A stretch of DNA of 64,000 nt from Chionoecetes opilio (taxonomy: Eukaryota; Arthropoda; Malacostraca; Decapoda; Majidae). Where the stretch lies: NCBI GenBank assembly GCA_016584305.1, contig JACEEZ010020423.1:60001-124000 (forward strand). The letters run 5' to 3'. A program made the position numbers and the translations under genes. Position 1 is the stretch's first letter, and each line of letters begins with the position of its first letter. The notes below the pieces were generated by a model. It ran no database searches. It was not told where the DNA came from and worked only from the letters and a program-made list of their open reading frames with translations. This document shows, piece after piece, positions 23,294-32,771 of this stretch.

Positions 23294-24942
23294 TGTTCAC
23301 GGTTGTTCACGGTGGACCCTCCAACTGAGCAGCTTCACACCACTGGGTTACAGGCAGTGGATGCCGATCCTCCCATTGACGAAACCGCACCCTCTCTTGA
23401 CGAAGTCAGAGAGGCTGTAGCAAAGTTGAAGGGTGGAAAGGCAGCTGGTGTTTGTAATATCAGTGCGGAGCTCCTCAAAGCTGGGGGTGAGGCCATGATC
23501 CGCGGGTTGCATGCTGTCCTGACTGCCGTGTGGCAATCAGGTACCATTCCTCCTGACTGGAAAAGGGGGCTGGTCGTCCCTATCTGGAAAGGGAAAGGGG
23601 ACCGTCAGGACTGCAACAATTACCGCGGTATTACACTGCTCAGCGTACCAGGCAAGGTGTTTGCCCATCTAGTGCTGACACGAATTCGCAGTCATCTGGT
23701 GAAGCATCAGAGACCTCAGCAGTCTGGGTTCACGCCTGGTAAGTCAACAACGGACCGTATCCTAGCGCTTCGTGTCCTGGTGGAACGCCGACGTGAGTTT
23801 CGACAGGGGATGCTTGCAGCCTATGTTGATCTCAAGAAAGCGTTTGACTCAGTGCATCGTGAGTCACTCTGGGATCTTCTGCGACTTCGAGGGATTCCTG
23901 CAAGGACTATTGGTTTGATAACTGGTCTGTATTCTGGGACTGAGAGTGCTGTGAAGTGTGGGGCAGGTGTATCCAGCTTCTTTCCTGTGAATACAGGAGT
24001 GAGGCAAGGGTGCATCCTTGCCCCATCACTTTTCAACGCTTGTATGGACTGGGTATTGGACAAGGTTGTAGATCAAAGTGATTGTGGAGCATCCGTCGGC
24101 AACACCAAGATCACTGATCTTGTTTTTGCCGATGATGCAGTAATCTTTGCTGAGTCGCTGGAGGTCCTGGTGATGGCTCTCGAGGCGCTGCACGAGGAGG
24201 CAAAGCCTTTGGGACTTGAGGTCTCCTGGCTCAAGACCAAGGTCCAGGTATTTGGAGACTTACTAGATGAAGCAGTACAGTCTGTTCATGCATGTGGCGA
24301 GGACATTGAGATCTTGGAAAGTTTTACATACCTTGGTAGCGCAGTCCATAATGACGGCGGGTCACGTCAAGAAGTCTTACGGCGGATTGGCATAGCCCAC
24401 GGTGTTATGGACTCGCTCAGCAGGAGTATTTGGCGTTGTCGGTACCTGTGCAGGAGGACAAAGATCCGGATCTTCAAGTCGCTTGTGATCCCTGTCTTAC
24501 TCTATGGTTGTGAGACATGGACACTAAATAGTGACTTGAAGAGACGAATCAATGCCTTTGGTAATAAGTGTCTTCGCAGAATCATGGGGTATCGCTGGGA
24601 TGATTACGTGTCAAATCAGCGATTGCACCGTGAGACTGAATCGAGGCCTATTACCTGCATAGTCCGTCAGCGCCAACTTCGGCTATATGGGCATGTGGCA
24701 CGCTACCTTGAAACCGATCCTTCCCATCGGGTTGTATCTGTAAGAGACAATCCGGCATGGAGGAGGCCAAGGGGGCGCCCACAAGGCTCGTGGCTGGGGC
24801 AAGTTGATGTTTCTTGTCGAGAGCTGCTTGGTATGGGAAAGGAGCCTGCATGGGAACTCGCGCGTGGTGATCCCCGGGAGTGGCGTCGTAGGATGGGTGA
24901 GGCGACGCGCCCCCCGGCGTATGCCCCCAATGATTGATTGAT
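23294..24942 (+). mobile_element. RTE-type LINE, 5'-truncated, open RT frame (A3)
   Basis: The insertion is flanked by an exact 13-bp duplication, TGGTATATGAATT, at 23281-23293 and 24943-24955. It ends in GATT tandem repeats, the usual microsatellite-like RTE tail. The 5' end is truncated inside the EN-RT linker, with a 10-bp duplication TTGTTCACGG at the junction. The low decay and clean duplication mark it as young. Confidence 0.95.
23303..24937 (+). CDS. RTE-type reverse transcriptase, truncated but open (544 aa)
   Basis: This is the longest uninterrupted protein frame in the window. It covers the RT domain: fingers motifs near residues 45-110 (GGKAAG, IPPDWK), palm motif A at AYVDLKKAFD (about residue 173), GVRQGC at about residue 236, and the catalytic FADD at about residue 276. 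The thumb and RTE C terminus follow, including LLYGCETWTL, a GYRWDDYVSN motif and LYGHVARY. The enzyme would reverse-transcribe LINE RNA primed by a nick in the target. The N-terminal endonuclease present in full elements is missing (compare 31487-31860), so the copy is not autonomous. The annotated start is only the first in-frame start after truncation; no promoter is evident. It may be inactive, but its catalytic residues are intact. Proteins of this kind are often mis-annotated as host genes. Confidence 0.9.
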   Translation: MFTVDPPTEQLHTTGLQAVDADPPIDETAPSLDEVREAVAKLKGGKAAGVCNISAELLKAGGEAMIRGLHAVLTAVWQSGTIPPDWKRGLVVPIWKGKGDRQDCNNYRGITLLSVPGKVFAHLVLTRIRSHLVKHQRPQQSGFTPGKSTTDRILALRVLVERRREFRQGMLAAYVDLKKAFDSVHRESLWDLLRLRGIPARTIGLITGLYSGTESAVKCGAGVSSFFPVNTGVRQGCILAPSLFNACMDWVLDKVVDQSDCGASVGNTKITDLVFADDAVIFAESLEVLVMALEALHEEAKPLGLEVSWLKTKVQVFGDLLDEAVQSVHACGEDIEILESFTYLGSAVHNDGGSRQEVLRRIGIAHGVMDSLSRSIWRCRYLCRRTKIRIFKSLVIPVLLYGCETWTLNSDLKRRINAFGNKCLRRIMGYRWDDYVSNQRLHRETESRPITCIVRQRQLRLYGHVARYLETDPSHRVVSVRDNPAWRRPRGRPQGSWLGQVDVSCRELLGMGKEPAWELARGDPREWRRRMGEATRPPAYAPND

Positions 24943-25100
24943 TGGTATATGAATTAACAGCAGGCAAGAGAGAAATTTGCATAGATGTAGGCCATCTACA
25001 TCTATGTAATGGAGGGTAGTCTTATACGGCGAGTATAGCCCAAAACCTACGTTTTTACTAGAAATTTTGGGGGTCGTCTTATACGCAGCCATATACGGTA

Positions 25101-25675
25101 TGCGGCGCCCTTCTCCCGCCCCCCCGCACAACAAACAATACATAAGGAAATTTATAGAAAATAATGTATTATAATAACCTTTTAATACTTGGTTGGGTGG
25201 CCTCTTCTCTTCTTCACGGCTTGGAGACGTCGGGGTAGTGAAAGAGCTAGGTTTCTTAAGTGTTCAGGTAAGATGTTTGCTCAGGACTCACGGATGGCCT
25301 TCTCGAACTTGGGTATGGAGCTGACGTCTTTCCCCTGCAGATCCTTCTTGACTATGTGCCAGAGGTTCTCAATTGGGTTGAGGTCCGGGCTGTTACCTGG
25401 GCAATCCTTTATGAAGGGTACCATGCAGTCATCAAGCCACTGAGTGACAGATTTGGCAGTGTGAGCAGGAGTACCGTCCTGTTGAAACACACTGGCACGT
25501 GTGAGCTCGAAAGAATCTGGCAAATGCTCACAAAGCAGCTCCAGGTAAACAGCTTGATTCATTTAAAAGGTTTTTAGGAAGCACAACAAGCTTGCCTAAA
25601 CCTCTGCCAGAGAAACAACCCCACACCATAAGTGAAGCTGGGTGTTTTACGGTGCTCTCCACATACCGTGAGTCA
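25101..25675 (-). repeat. Left arm of Tc1 long inverted repeat (transposase 3' half)
   Basis: The reverse strand encodes MNQAVYLELLCEHLPDSF and continues through QQDGTPAHTA to SPDLNPIENLW, the catalytic C-terminal half of a Tc1 transposase. It is open at 25562-25281. It keeps the glutamate codon that is a stop in the other arm. Similarity to 26272-26857 stops abruptly near 25675. Confidence 0.92.
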
Positions 25676-25732
25676 TGACCCTGCCTTGTGTTTTGCACTT
25701 ATCAGTGGTGATTGTGGTATTATATTTTTATT

Positions 25733-26761
25733 ATGGCACCTACCAAGGAACTAAGCAAAGAAACCATTGCTCAGATCACTGGTTTAAAGGATGCAGGTCA
25801 CCAAACGAAAGAAATAAGTGAGTTGTTGTGTGTGGCTAAGTCAACAGTGAGGAAGTACTTGGCGTGTTTCAGAGAGGAAAACAGCGGTGAAACGCCATCA
25901 TAGAAACTTCGGCCTGGTCATCCCAGGAAGATTTCTCAAAGGTCTGTGAACGTTCTAAAACGTTCGTTGTTGAGTACCCCTCGCGTTACAGCAAGGGTAT
26001 TGAAGGAAAACAACCCTGAAGTGTTTGGTGCAGTGTCTGTGCGTACCGTATCTCGCCGAGTGCACGAGTTGGGTTATACTAGCCACAAGCCACTGAAGAA
26101 GCCACTTCTTACACGCGCGCAGAGAGCTCGCAGGGTCACCTTCACCAAGAAATATCTTGCTTGGACTGATGATGACTGGTTGTCAGTGTTGTGGTCTGAT
26201 GAGGCAACATTTACTGTGACATGTAACCGAGGAGCTCGAGTGTACCGTCGCCCAGGCAGTGACCCCCTCGACTCACGGTATGTGGGGAGCACCGTAAAAC
26301 ACCCAGATTCACTTATGGTGTGGGGTTGTTTCTCTGGCAGAGGTTTAGGCAAGCTTGTTGTGCTTCCTTAAAACCTTAAAGTGAATCAAACTGTTTACCT
26401 GGAGCTGCTTTGTGAACATTTGTCAGATTCTTTCGAGCTCACACGTGCCAGTGTGTTTCAACAGGATGGTGCTCCTGCTCACACTGCCAAATCTGTCACT
26501 CAGTGGCTTGATGACTGCATGGTACCTTTCATAAAGGATTGCCCAGGTAACAGCCCAGACCTCAACCCAATTTAGAACCTCTGGCACATGGCCAAGAAGG
26601 ATCTGCAGGGGAAAGACGTCAGCTCCATACTCAAGCTCGAGAAGGCCATCCGTGAGTCCTGGGCAAACATCTCAACTGAACACCTAAGAAACCTAGCTCT
26701 TTCACTACCCCGACGTCTCCAAGCCGTGAAGAAGAGAAGAGGCCACCCAACCAAGTATTAA
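25733..26761 (+). pseudogene. Tc1-like transposase, DD35E spacing, three in-frame stops
   Basis: A single frame of 342 codons runs from MAPTKELSKE to HPTKY, the usual Tc1 transposase length. It has a paired-like helix-turn-helix at about residues 5-55, a GHPRK hinge, a Tc3-type second DNA-binding domain, then WSDEATF (first D), QQDGAPAHTA (second D) and SPDLNPI followed by NLW. In the sister arm the spacing from the second D to E is 35 residues. Stops fall at 25901-25903, 26369-26371 and 26573-26575; the last replaces the catalytic glutamate. No frameshift is needed, so decay has been by point mutation. It once cut and joined element ends at TA. Confidence 0.9.
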
Positions 26762-26854
26762 AAGGTAATTATAATAATTATTTTCTCTAAATTTCCTGAT
26801 GTATTGTTTGTTGTGCGGGGGCGGGAGCAGGGCGCCGCATACTTTTGACGAGTA

Positions 26855-26857
<3 letters not shown>
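26272..26857 (+). repeat. Right arm of Tc1 long inverted repeat
   Basis: Contains the 3' half of the transposase pseudogene and the right terminus. It pairs with 25101-25675. Confidence 0.9.

Positions 26858-26893
<36 letters not shown>
26858..26893. repeat. (TA)n microsatellite between two TIR elements
   Basis: TA dinucleotides supply target sites for both the Tc1 on the left and family S on the right. Confidence 0.95.
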
Positions 26894-26901
<8 letters not shown>

Positions 26902-27519
26902 AACCTCGTTTTCCCGGACTAATAGGGGGGAGCACTGGTCCGGGAACCGCAAAAGTCCGGGAATCGCATGTAAAAAAAAAAAAAATATAATATTATAATA
27001 ATAATCCGATGCCATTACCCACCCCCGGACGTTTATCCTACTCTAGTATTTACTGTCCGGCAACCGACAATATCAATTACCCCGCCGCGGACTTTTACGT
27101 CCGCTGAGCATGCAGCCACCTGGCGGGAGGCAGCAGAAAGTGTTCAATAGTCTCAAGAGACGTTCCTGCACCAGGGGCAGTGGGGGTCAGGGGACTAACG
27201 GAGGCTATGCAGGTGAACCGTGAGTGTCGTGTGCCCAAATGTAAACAATACGACCGCTGAGCATGCTGCCACCTGGCGGGAGGCAGCAGAAAGTGTTCAA
27301 TAGTCTCTGAAATGTTCTTGCACCAGGGGCAGTGGGAGTCAGGTGACTGACGGAGGCTGTGCAGGTGAACCGTGAATGTTGTGTGCCCAAATGTAAACAA
27401 TACGACCGCCGAGCATGCTGCCACCTGGCGGGAGGCGCGGACACTGACCAGGGGTGACAGGAGACGCTCGGACCGCCGGACAACTTGGTCAATTTACGAA
27501 CAGGACCAGGCATTTCCAC

Positions 27520-27591
<72 letters not shown>

Positions 27592-27665
27592 TCCAAGACC
27601 GACATATCCCCGGACCTCGGATTTTGTCCGGCAAATCCGATATCCGGGAAATCAAGGTTTGTGTG
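26894..27665. mobile_element. TIR family S, copy 1
   Basis: Ends CACACAAACCTCGTTTTCCC and AAATCAAGGTTTGTGTG are inverted repeats flanked by TA. Length is 772 bp. It contains two full and one partial 152-bp satellite units and a 62-nt poly-A run (27527-27588). No transposase was recognised. Confidence 0.88.
27095..27437 (-). repeat. 152-bp satellite in S1, about 2.2 units
   Basis: The unit start GAGCATGC recurs at about 27107, 27259 and 27411. The reverse strand of each unit reads a LINE C-terminal zinc-finger-like segment (HCPWC...ETIEHFLL). Confidence 0.88.
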
Positions 27666-27667
27666 TA

Positions 27668-28299
27668 TATATATATATATCCTCCCAAAACTGGAGATTT
27701 AAAGATCAGTATTTTTTTTAGCATAATTTCTTATCTTGGAAACTTCAGGATGTTAAGCATAACTTATAAACATATCTTCAAGATGTTTAATATACCTTAG
27801 ATCTATCTTATGTCAATTCCTTTGCATGTTGTCTTCACTCATCTGTCTTGTCTCGTATTTTGTATCTATCAAATTTTTCTTTGACCCAGCTGGTGTCAGG
27901 GGGTAACTTCTGTAATCTACAGTATTCTTTGCTCTTCCACGCCTACCTGCTGTGTTTGAATTAATAAAAATAAAAATAATAATAAAATTGTAGCAATGAT
28001 AATAATACAGTAAACATTAAACCATCTATTTATTTGTGACATTGTTACATAAAACAAATACATTGTCAGATTTTTTCAATAAAGGGCAAGATGAATAAGG
28101 TGAATAGATATGAGTTTATGATTTAAAAAATCTCTTGCTTCCATGAAAGAACAAAAACAATAATAAAAATAATGTGCAAATCTCATACAGTATATAGTAG
28201 ATCGAACAAGTGAAGCAAGGGAAAATGTGGGGACTCGTGATTGAGATTGCCGCTTAAAATGTTACTGGTGTAGGTTGTTCATGCAGTGTGTGTGTATTC
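27668..28299. other. No feature recognised
   Basis: AT-rich sequence; nothing supportable. Confidence 0.5.
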
Positions 28300-28860
28300 A
28301 TTGTTATGATTTACAGGAAAAGAGCTAAGCTCATACTGTCCCATCTCCAAATCTACTATAATCCAGCTTGGCTTGAAGTCATGAATATTTATAGCATGAA
28401 CTACCTCCTTATCCAGGGTATTCTACCATTCAATGGATCTGTATGGGAAGTTATATTATCTCCCTTGCATGTGGTCCTTCTCAACTTCTTCCCATGACTT
28501 CTTGCATCTCTTGCATCCCATAAAAAATATATCCTCTCTATCAACATTTTCCAGTCCCTTGGACACCCTGAACACATTAATCAGATCACCTCTTGCCCTT
28601 CTTTTCTCCAGGGCTGGAAGATTTAATCTTGACAGTCTCCTCGTGCAATAAACCTCTTAAGCTTGGGACTATCTTCGTTGTCGCAATCTATATTCTCTTT
28701 CTTATATCCTTCTTTTTATGCAGTGACCAAACCACTGCTGCATATTCCAACCTAAGGCGAATCATTGATACAATCAGCTTTTTCATCATCTCTTTGTCCA
28801 AATTAGTAAACACCACTCTTACTTAAATTCCTCATGAGGTTATGTCTCTTCGGTGATCAT
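28300..28860 (-). mobile_element. CR1/Jockey-type LINE 3' fragment
   Basis: The reverse strand encodes IRLRLEYAAVVWS-like and RGDLINVFRV motifs, then GLENVDREDIF. These are hallmarks of the region after the reverse transcriptase in CR1/Jockey-group LINEs. Several frameshifts are present. A related fragment is at 43255-43450. Confidence 0.7.
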
Positions 28861-28979
28861 GTTTTATGTCCCTTTCCGTTGAAAGGTTGTCTGTAACCAT
28901 TACGCCATGCTTTTTTTCTTCTGTATGTGTGTGTGTGTGTATTTACCTAGTTGTGTTTTACAGGGCCTGAGCTACACTC

Positions 28980-29364
28980 ATGTGGTCCTGTCTGCGTATC
29001 TACATTTATCCAGTCTTTCTTTCAATAGGTGCACATTCTTTGCCGATATCACCTCCTCATTTAGTCCATTCCAAACTTCTACATATCTATGAGGGGAGCT
29101 GTACTTCTTTATGTTGTTCAGGCATCTCCCTTTTCCTAATTTTTTTGTATGTCCTCTTGTGTATCGACCTTCTCTTTGTTTCCGAGTCAGTAGTCTCTCA
29201 TTGACTGTTTCTTCCATCTTAGTTATCAGTTTAAAAATTGTTAAGTCTCCTCTTTCTCTTCTCTGCTCAAGCGTTGGTAATTTCATTTTCTTCAACCTTT
29301 CCTTATAAGAAAGTTCTTCTAGCTCTGGTACCATCTTTGTTGCCATTCTCTGTATCCTCTCCAA
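28980..29364 (-). pseudogene. CR1/Jockey-type LINE C-terminal coding remnant
   Basis: An open 128-codon stretch reads from MERIQRMATKMVPELEEL through RRERGDLTIFKLI to VEVWNGLNEEVISAKNV. This is the conserved region downstream of the RT in CR1-group LINEs, often found as isolated frames in arthropod genomes. The upstream part continues in another frame at 29566-29370. It is a retrotransposon relic and should not be called as a host gene. Confidence 0.85.
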
Positions 29365-29655
29365 CTTTTTTCACATGCTTCATTTTATATGGGGACCATA
29401 CAATGGCAGCATATTCTATTTTTGGTCGGATCATTGTAATAATTATTTTTCTCATATTTTTGTCCATGTAATGAAATGCCACTCTAATATTCTTCAACAT
29501 CCTGTACATATCTCCAAATATTGAATTTGTATGTTTTTCTGGTTGTAGGTTATTTTGCATTATCACTCCAGGTCCTTTTCTTCATGAACCTTTGTAATTA
29601 CTTCATTTCCCATTTTATATGGCCATTTATATCTCTTCGCTCTTTCCAATTTCCA

Positions 29656-30033
29656 TCAATCAATCAATCATTGGGGGCATACGCCGGGGGGCGCGTCGCC
29701 TCGCCCACCCTACGACGCCACTCCCCGGGGTCACCACGCGCAAGTCCCCATGCAGGCTCCTTTCCCATACCAAGCAGCTCTCGACAAGAAACATCAACTT
29801 GCCCCAGCCACGAGCCTTGTGGGCGCCCCCTTGGCCTCCTCCACGCCAGATTGTCTCTTACAGATACAACTCGATGGGAAGGATCGGTTTCAGGGTATCG
29901 TGCCACATGCCCATATAACCGAAGTTGGCGCTGATGGACTATGCAGGTAATAGGCCTCAATTCAGTCTCACGGTGCAATCGGTGATTTGACACGTAATCA
30001 TCCCAGCGATACCCATGATTCTGCGAAGACACT
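29656..30033 (-). mobile_element. RTE LINE, strongly 5'-truncated (A4)
   Basis: On the minus strand it matches the last 122 codons of the 544-aa RTE frame and ends with the (TGATT)n tail at 29656. It is open over its length (30032-29664) but encodes only the RTE C terminus, starting just after the GYRWDDYVSN motif. It lies inside LINE D. Confidence 0.9.
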
Positions 30034-30448
30034 TCTTTATTATTTTCTCACATATCTTGCATAGTCTACTGTGCTAGTCAAGGACACTGGTCTATAATTT
30101 AATGGTTCATCCTTCTTCCCATCTTTATATATTGACACTCTATCTGCTCTCTTCCACTCCTTTGGCACTTTTCCCATTGTTAATGAGCACTTTATTATAT
30201 CATTTACTGGTTCAACCAACTGCTTTCTGCACTCTTTTAAAACATAACCCGACACTCCGTCTGGTCCTAGTGCTTTCCTCTCCTCCAATTCCTTCAACAA
30301 TTCACAAACTTCCTCCTTCTCTATTTTTATTTTCCACTCCTTCCAGAATTTTTTCATTCCTTGCGGTTCATTGAATTTTTATTCTTTTGTGAATACTTGC
30401 TGAAAGTTTTTATTTAAAATTTCACTCATTATCTTTCATATCTTCCTA

Positions 30449-30817
30449 CAGGTTGAAGTTCCCAAACTCGGCAACCTCGGGACCAGCGCCGAGCCGAGTA
30501 ATGGAATTTTCCGACTTTTAGAACGTAGATATATTAAGGGGGAAAAAAGCATGAAAATCACATGAAAAAAATCACACAAAATTAAATGACACAAAATAAC
30601 AGTGTACACAACTCTACAGTCACAACACCACTGAACAATAACAACAAACAAATCGGCGGGAGAAACCAAGCGGCCTAGTGTGGTGGCACCTAGCGGCCGA
30701 CCCGGCAACTATGCGCCGTGTTTTGGGTGTTCTGCCGTGTTTTGGAAAATCCGGAACCATAGCCGAGTTTTGGGTGTTGCCGAGTCTTGGGATGCCGAGT
30801 TTGGGAACTTCAACCTG
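30449..30817. mobile_element. 369-bp TIR MITE (U) inside LINE D
   Basis: CAGGTTGAAGTTCCCAAACT on the left and AGTTTGGGAACTTCAACCTG on the right are perfect 20-bp inverted repeats flanked by TA. LINE D sequence continues on both sides. No coding capacity. Confidence 0.92.
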
Positions 30818-31486
30818 TATATTATATTTCCTTCTTTCAGTCTCTCTACTTTGTCCTTATGCTTGATTCTTCCATTGATAAATCTATAAAACAGTTTGGG
30901 TTCTTCTTTACACTTTTCAACTATATCCTTCTCATAACTCTTCTCTTCCTCTCTCCTTATGCACACATATTCATTGCTTGCTAATTTATAGTCTTCTTTA
31001 TTTCTTGGTGTCTGATTTCTCTTGAGTCTTTTCCATGCCTCATCCCTTATTCTCTTTGCCCTCTCACACCTTCCATTAAACCAGTCTTGCTTTCCTTTTT
31101 CTCTTGGTGTATATAGTGGAACATGTTTTTCAACTCCTTGCTCATATATGCCCAGAAAAATTTTGTATTTCACTTACACATCGGTCATTCCTTTCATTTC
31201 TTCCCAGTCAATTTTTTCATAGAATATTTTGTTCTTTCATGTTAGTTTTCCAAAAGTCTCTTCTGCTCCTTTTGTACAATTCATCTTCCTCCTTCATGTC
31301 CTTTTCCGTCTCCATTTCTAAGATTACATGATCACTTTTCCGATGGGGCATCCATAATTTATATAATTTGCTGGGTCTATACCTTTTGTTAACACTAGGT
31401 CAAGTCTTGCTGGTTCGTCATCTCTCCTATATCTTGTGTTTTCTGTCACCCATTGAGTCATCATGATTTCCTTTGCTACTACTTCT

Positions 31487-31860
31487 TCAATGCTGCTACT
31501 GGCCCTGTGAGAGATGGCTATGAGTTATGTGCTGGTCCCCATGGTTCCGGTACCAGGAACATTAACAGTTCTCTCCTTCTGAATTTCGCGAGGTCCAGAA
31601 GGTTGAGAATTGCAGGTTCTTGGTATCAGAGACCAGAGCTGCACCACTGGACATGGTATAGTAATGCTGGAAGGGTAGCTAAGGAGATCGACCACATCCT
31701 CGTTAGTACTCTTTGGAAGATTCTCCAGAACTGCAGGATTTACCGGAGTACTGAGTTCTTTGCAACTGATCACAGACTTGTTGTTGCTACACTTAAGCTT
31801 CATGTCAAGTCTAGAAGAATCTCAAGAAGTAACCATATCTAGTTTTATCTAGAGAAGCTG
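31487..31860 (+). pseudogene. RTE endonuclease domain fragment
   Basis: The translation includes GPHGSGTRN, then WTWYSNAGR, then EIDHILVST and FATDHRLVVATL. These match the C-terminal half of an RTE apurinic endonuclease, with the DHR motif in the usual SDH position. The frame is open from 31453 to 31842. The N-terminal half of the domain is absent. It is the only RTE-family endonuclease remnant in the window and shows what the shorter copies lack. Confidence 0.85.
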
Positions 31861-31955
31861 AAGGAATTGACATGTGCCCATGAGCAGAGCTGGGCAGTAT
31901 TTAAATACATTTGTGTATTTAAAAATGTATTTATAAATACATTGGTTTTCATGTA

Positions 31956-32726
31956 CAGGGAGGTCCCGTTATACGAGCATTCGGTATACGAGAATCCGAT
32001 GATACGAGAGGTGTAAATTAGGGTCTATTTTCAATATACGAGATCGAAAATCCAATGATACAACATTCAAACTGGGGTGAGTAAAATTATCAAGTTCAAA
32101 ATGCGCGCCCTACCACTCCCGGGCTGGACAAAGGGGGATTTGGTTGACCCCGGTGAGGTCACCCCTAGCAAGCCGTGACCTGAAGGGTAATTAAGCATAT
32201 GGCGCGGCCTGACATTTAGGGGTAATTAGCAGGTGCGCGGCCCCAACCTTGGGACCGCAGTCAGGTCACCCCTAGCAAGGCATGACCTGAAGGGTAATTA
32301 AGCATATGGCACGGCCTGACCTTTAGGGGTAATTAGCAGGTGTGCGGCCCCAACCTTGGGACCGCTACACTACCTTCTCTTGTATCACGCGGCGTCCCCT
32401 ACATTACAACGTCTTTTTTGCTTGTTATGCATGTTTTATATTTAATTAATGTGCAGTTATGTTATTTTGTGTGCTATTTTCTCTTTCAGAATACTTTTTC
32501 TACAGAATAGGTAGTACAGTGTGGGTAATATAGACGCTGTGTGTTTGTTGTGTTTGCTATAGTTTATTTTAGCTTGAAAAACATGTCTTTTTTTTTTTTT
32601 TTAAATTGATGGGGTCCTGGAACCAAACCTATATTTTACCATTAGTTACGTGTTTCGTTATACGAGATTTCGCTTTACGAGTATGCCAGGTGGAACCTAA
32701 CTGCTCGTATCTTCGGGACCTCCCTG
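31956..32726. mobile_element. TIR family R, copy 2
   Basis: Same termini as 21935-22893, flanked by TA, 771 bp. The inside differs: it carries two copies of a 107-bp tandem unit. Confidence 0.92.
32156..32365. repeat. 107-bp tandem repeat, two units
   Basis: AGGTCACCCCTAGCAAG begins units at 32156 and 32263. Each contains TAATTAAGCATATGGC. Confidence 0.9.
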
Positions 32727-32771
32727 TATTTAAATACTTTAATGAGTATTTAGATACATTGTATTTAAATA

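Larger units (their letters stand above)
22916..25098. mobile_element. TIR element inserted in the Tc1 end
   Basis: Left end CCGTATATGGCTGCGTATAA and right end TACGCAGCCATATACGG are inverted repeats, with TA on both sides (22914-22915 and 25099-25100). GGGGGTCGTCTTATACG occurs in the subterminal region on both sides. Without the inner LINE the element is about 520 bp and non-autonomous. Confidence 0.9.
22898..26857 (+). mobile_element. Tc1-like transposon with long inverted arms, host of a double nest
   Basis: Ends CAGTACTCGTCAAAAGTA (left) and TACTTTTGACGAGTACTG (right) are perfect inverted repeats flanked by TA. Removing the nested insertion at 22916-25098 leaves about 1.78 kb. Unusually, 25101-25675 is the reverse complement of 26272-26840, so both ends carry the 3' half of the transposase gene. 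A transposase pseudogene lies at 25733-26761. Confidence 0.92.
28930..31486 (-). mobile_element. CR1/Jockey-type LINE (D), interrupted twice
   Basis: Reading right to left on the minus strand: an endonuclease end (SRLDLVLTKG-like, about 31450-31330), the EN-RT linker at 31173-30820 (DWFNGRCERAKR and YRFINGRIK), RT fingers at 30357-30060 (ALGPDGVSGYVLK and LNYRPVSLTS), then the C-terminal block at 29566-28980 (MIRPKIEYAAIVWSP, QRMATKMVPEL, RRERGDLTIFK). The tail at 28930-28950 matches ACTAGGTAAATACAC and runs into a GT repeat. The RT palm is missing near the RTE insertion at 29656-30033. A 369-bp MITE sits at 30449-30817. Confidence 0.88.
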
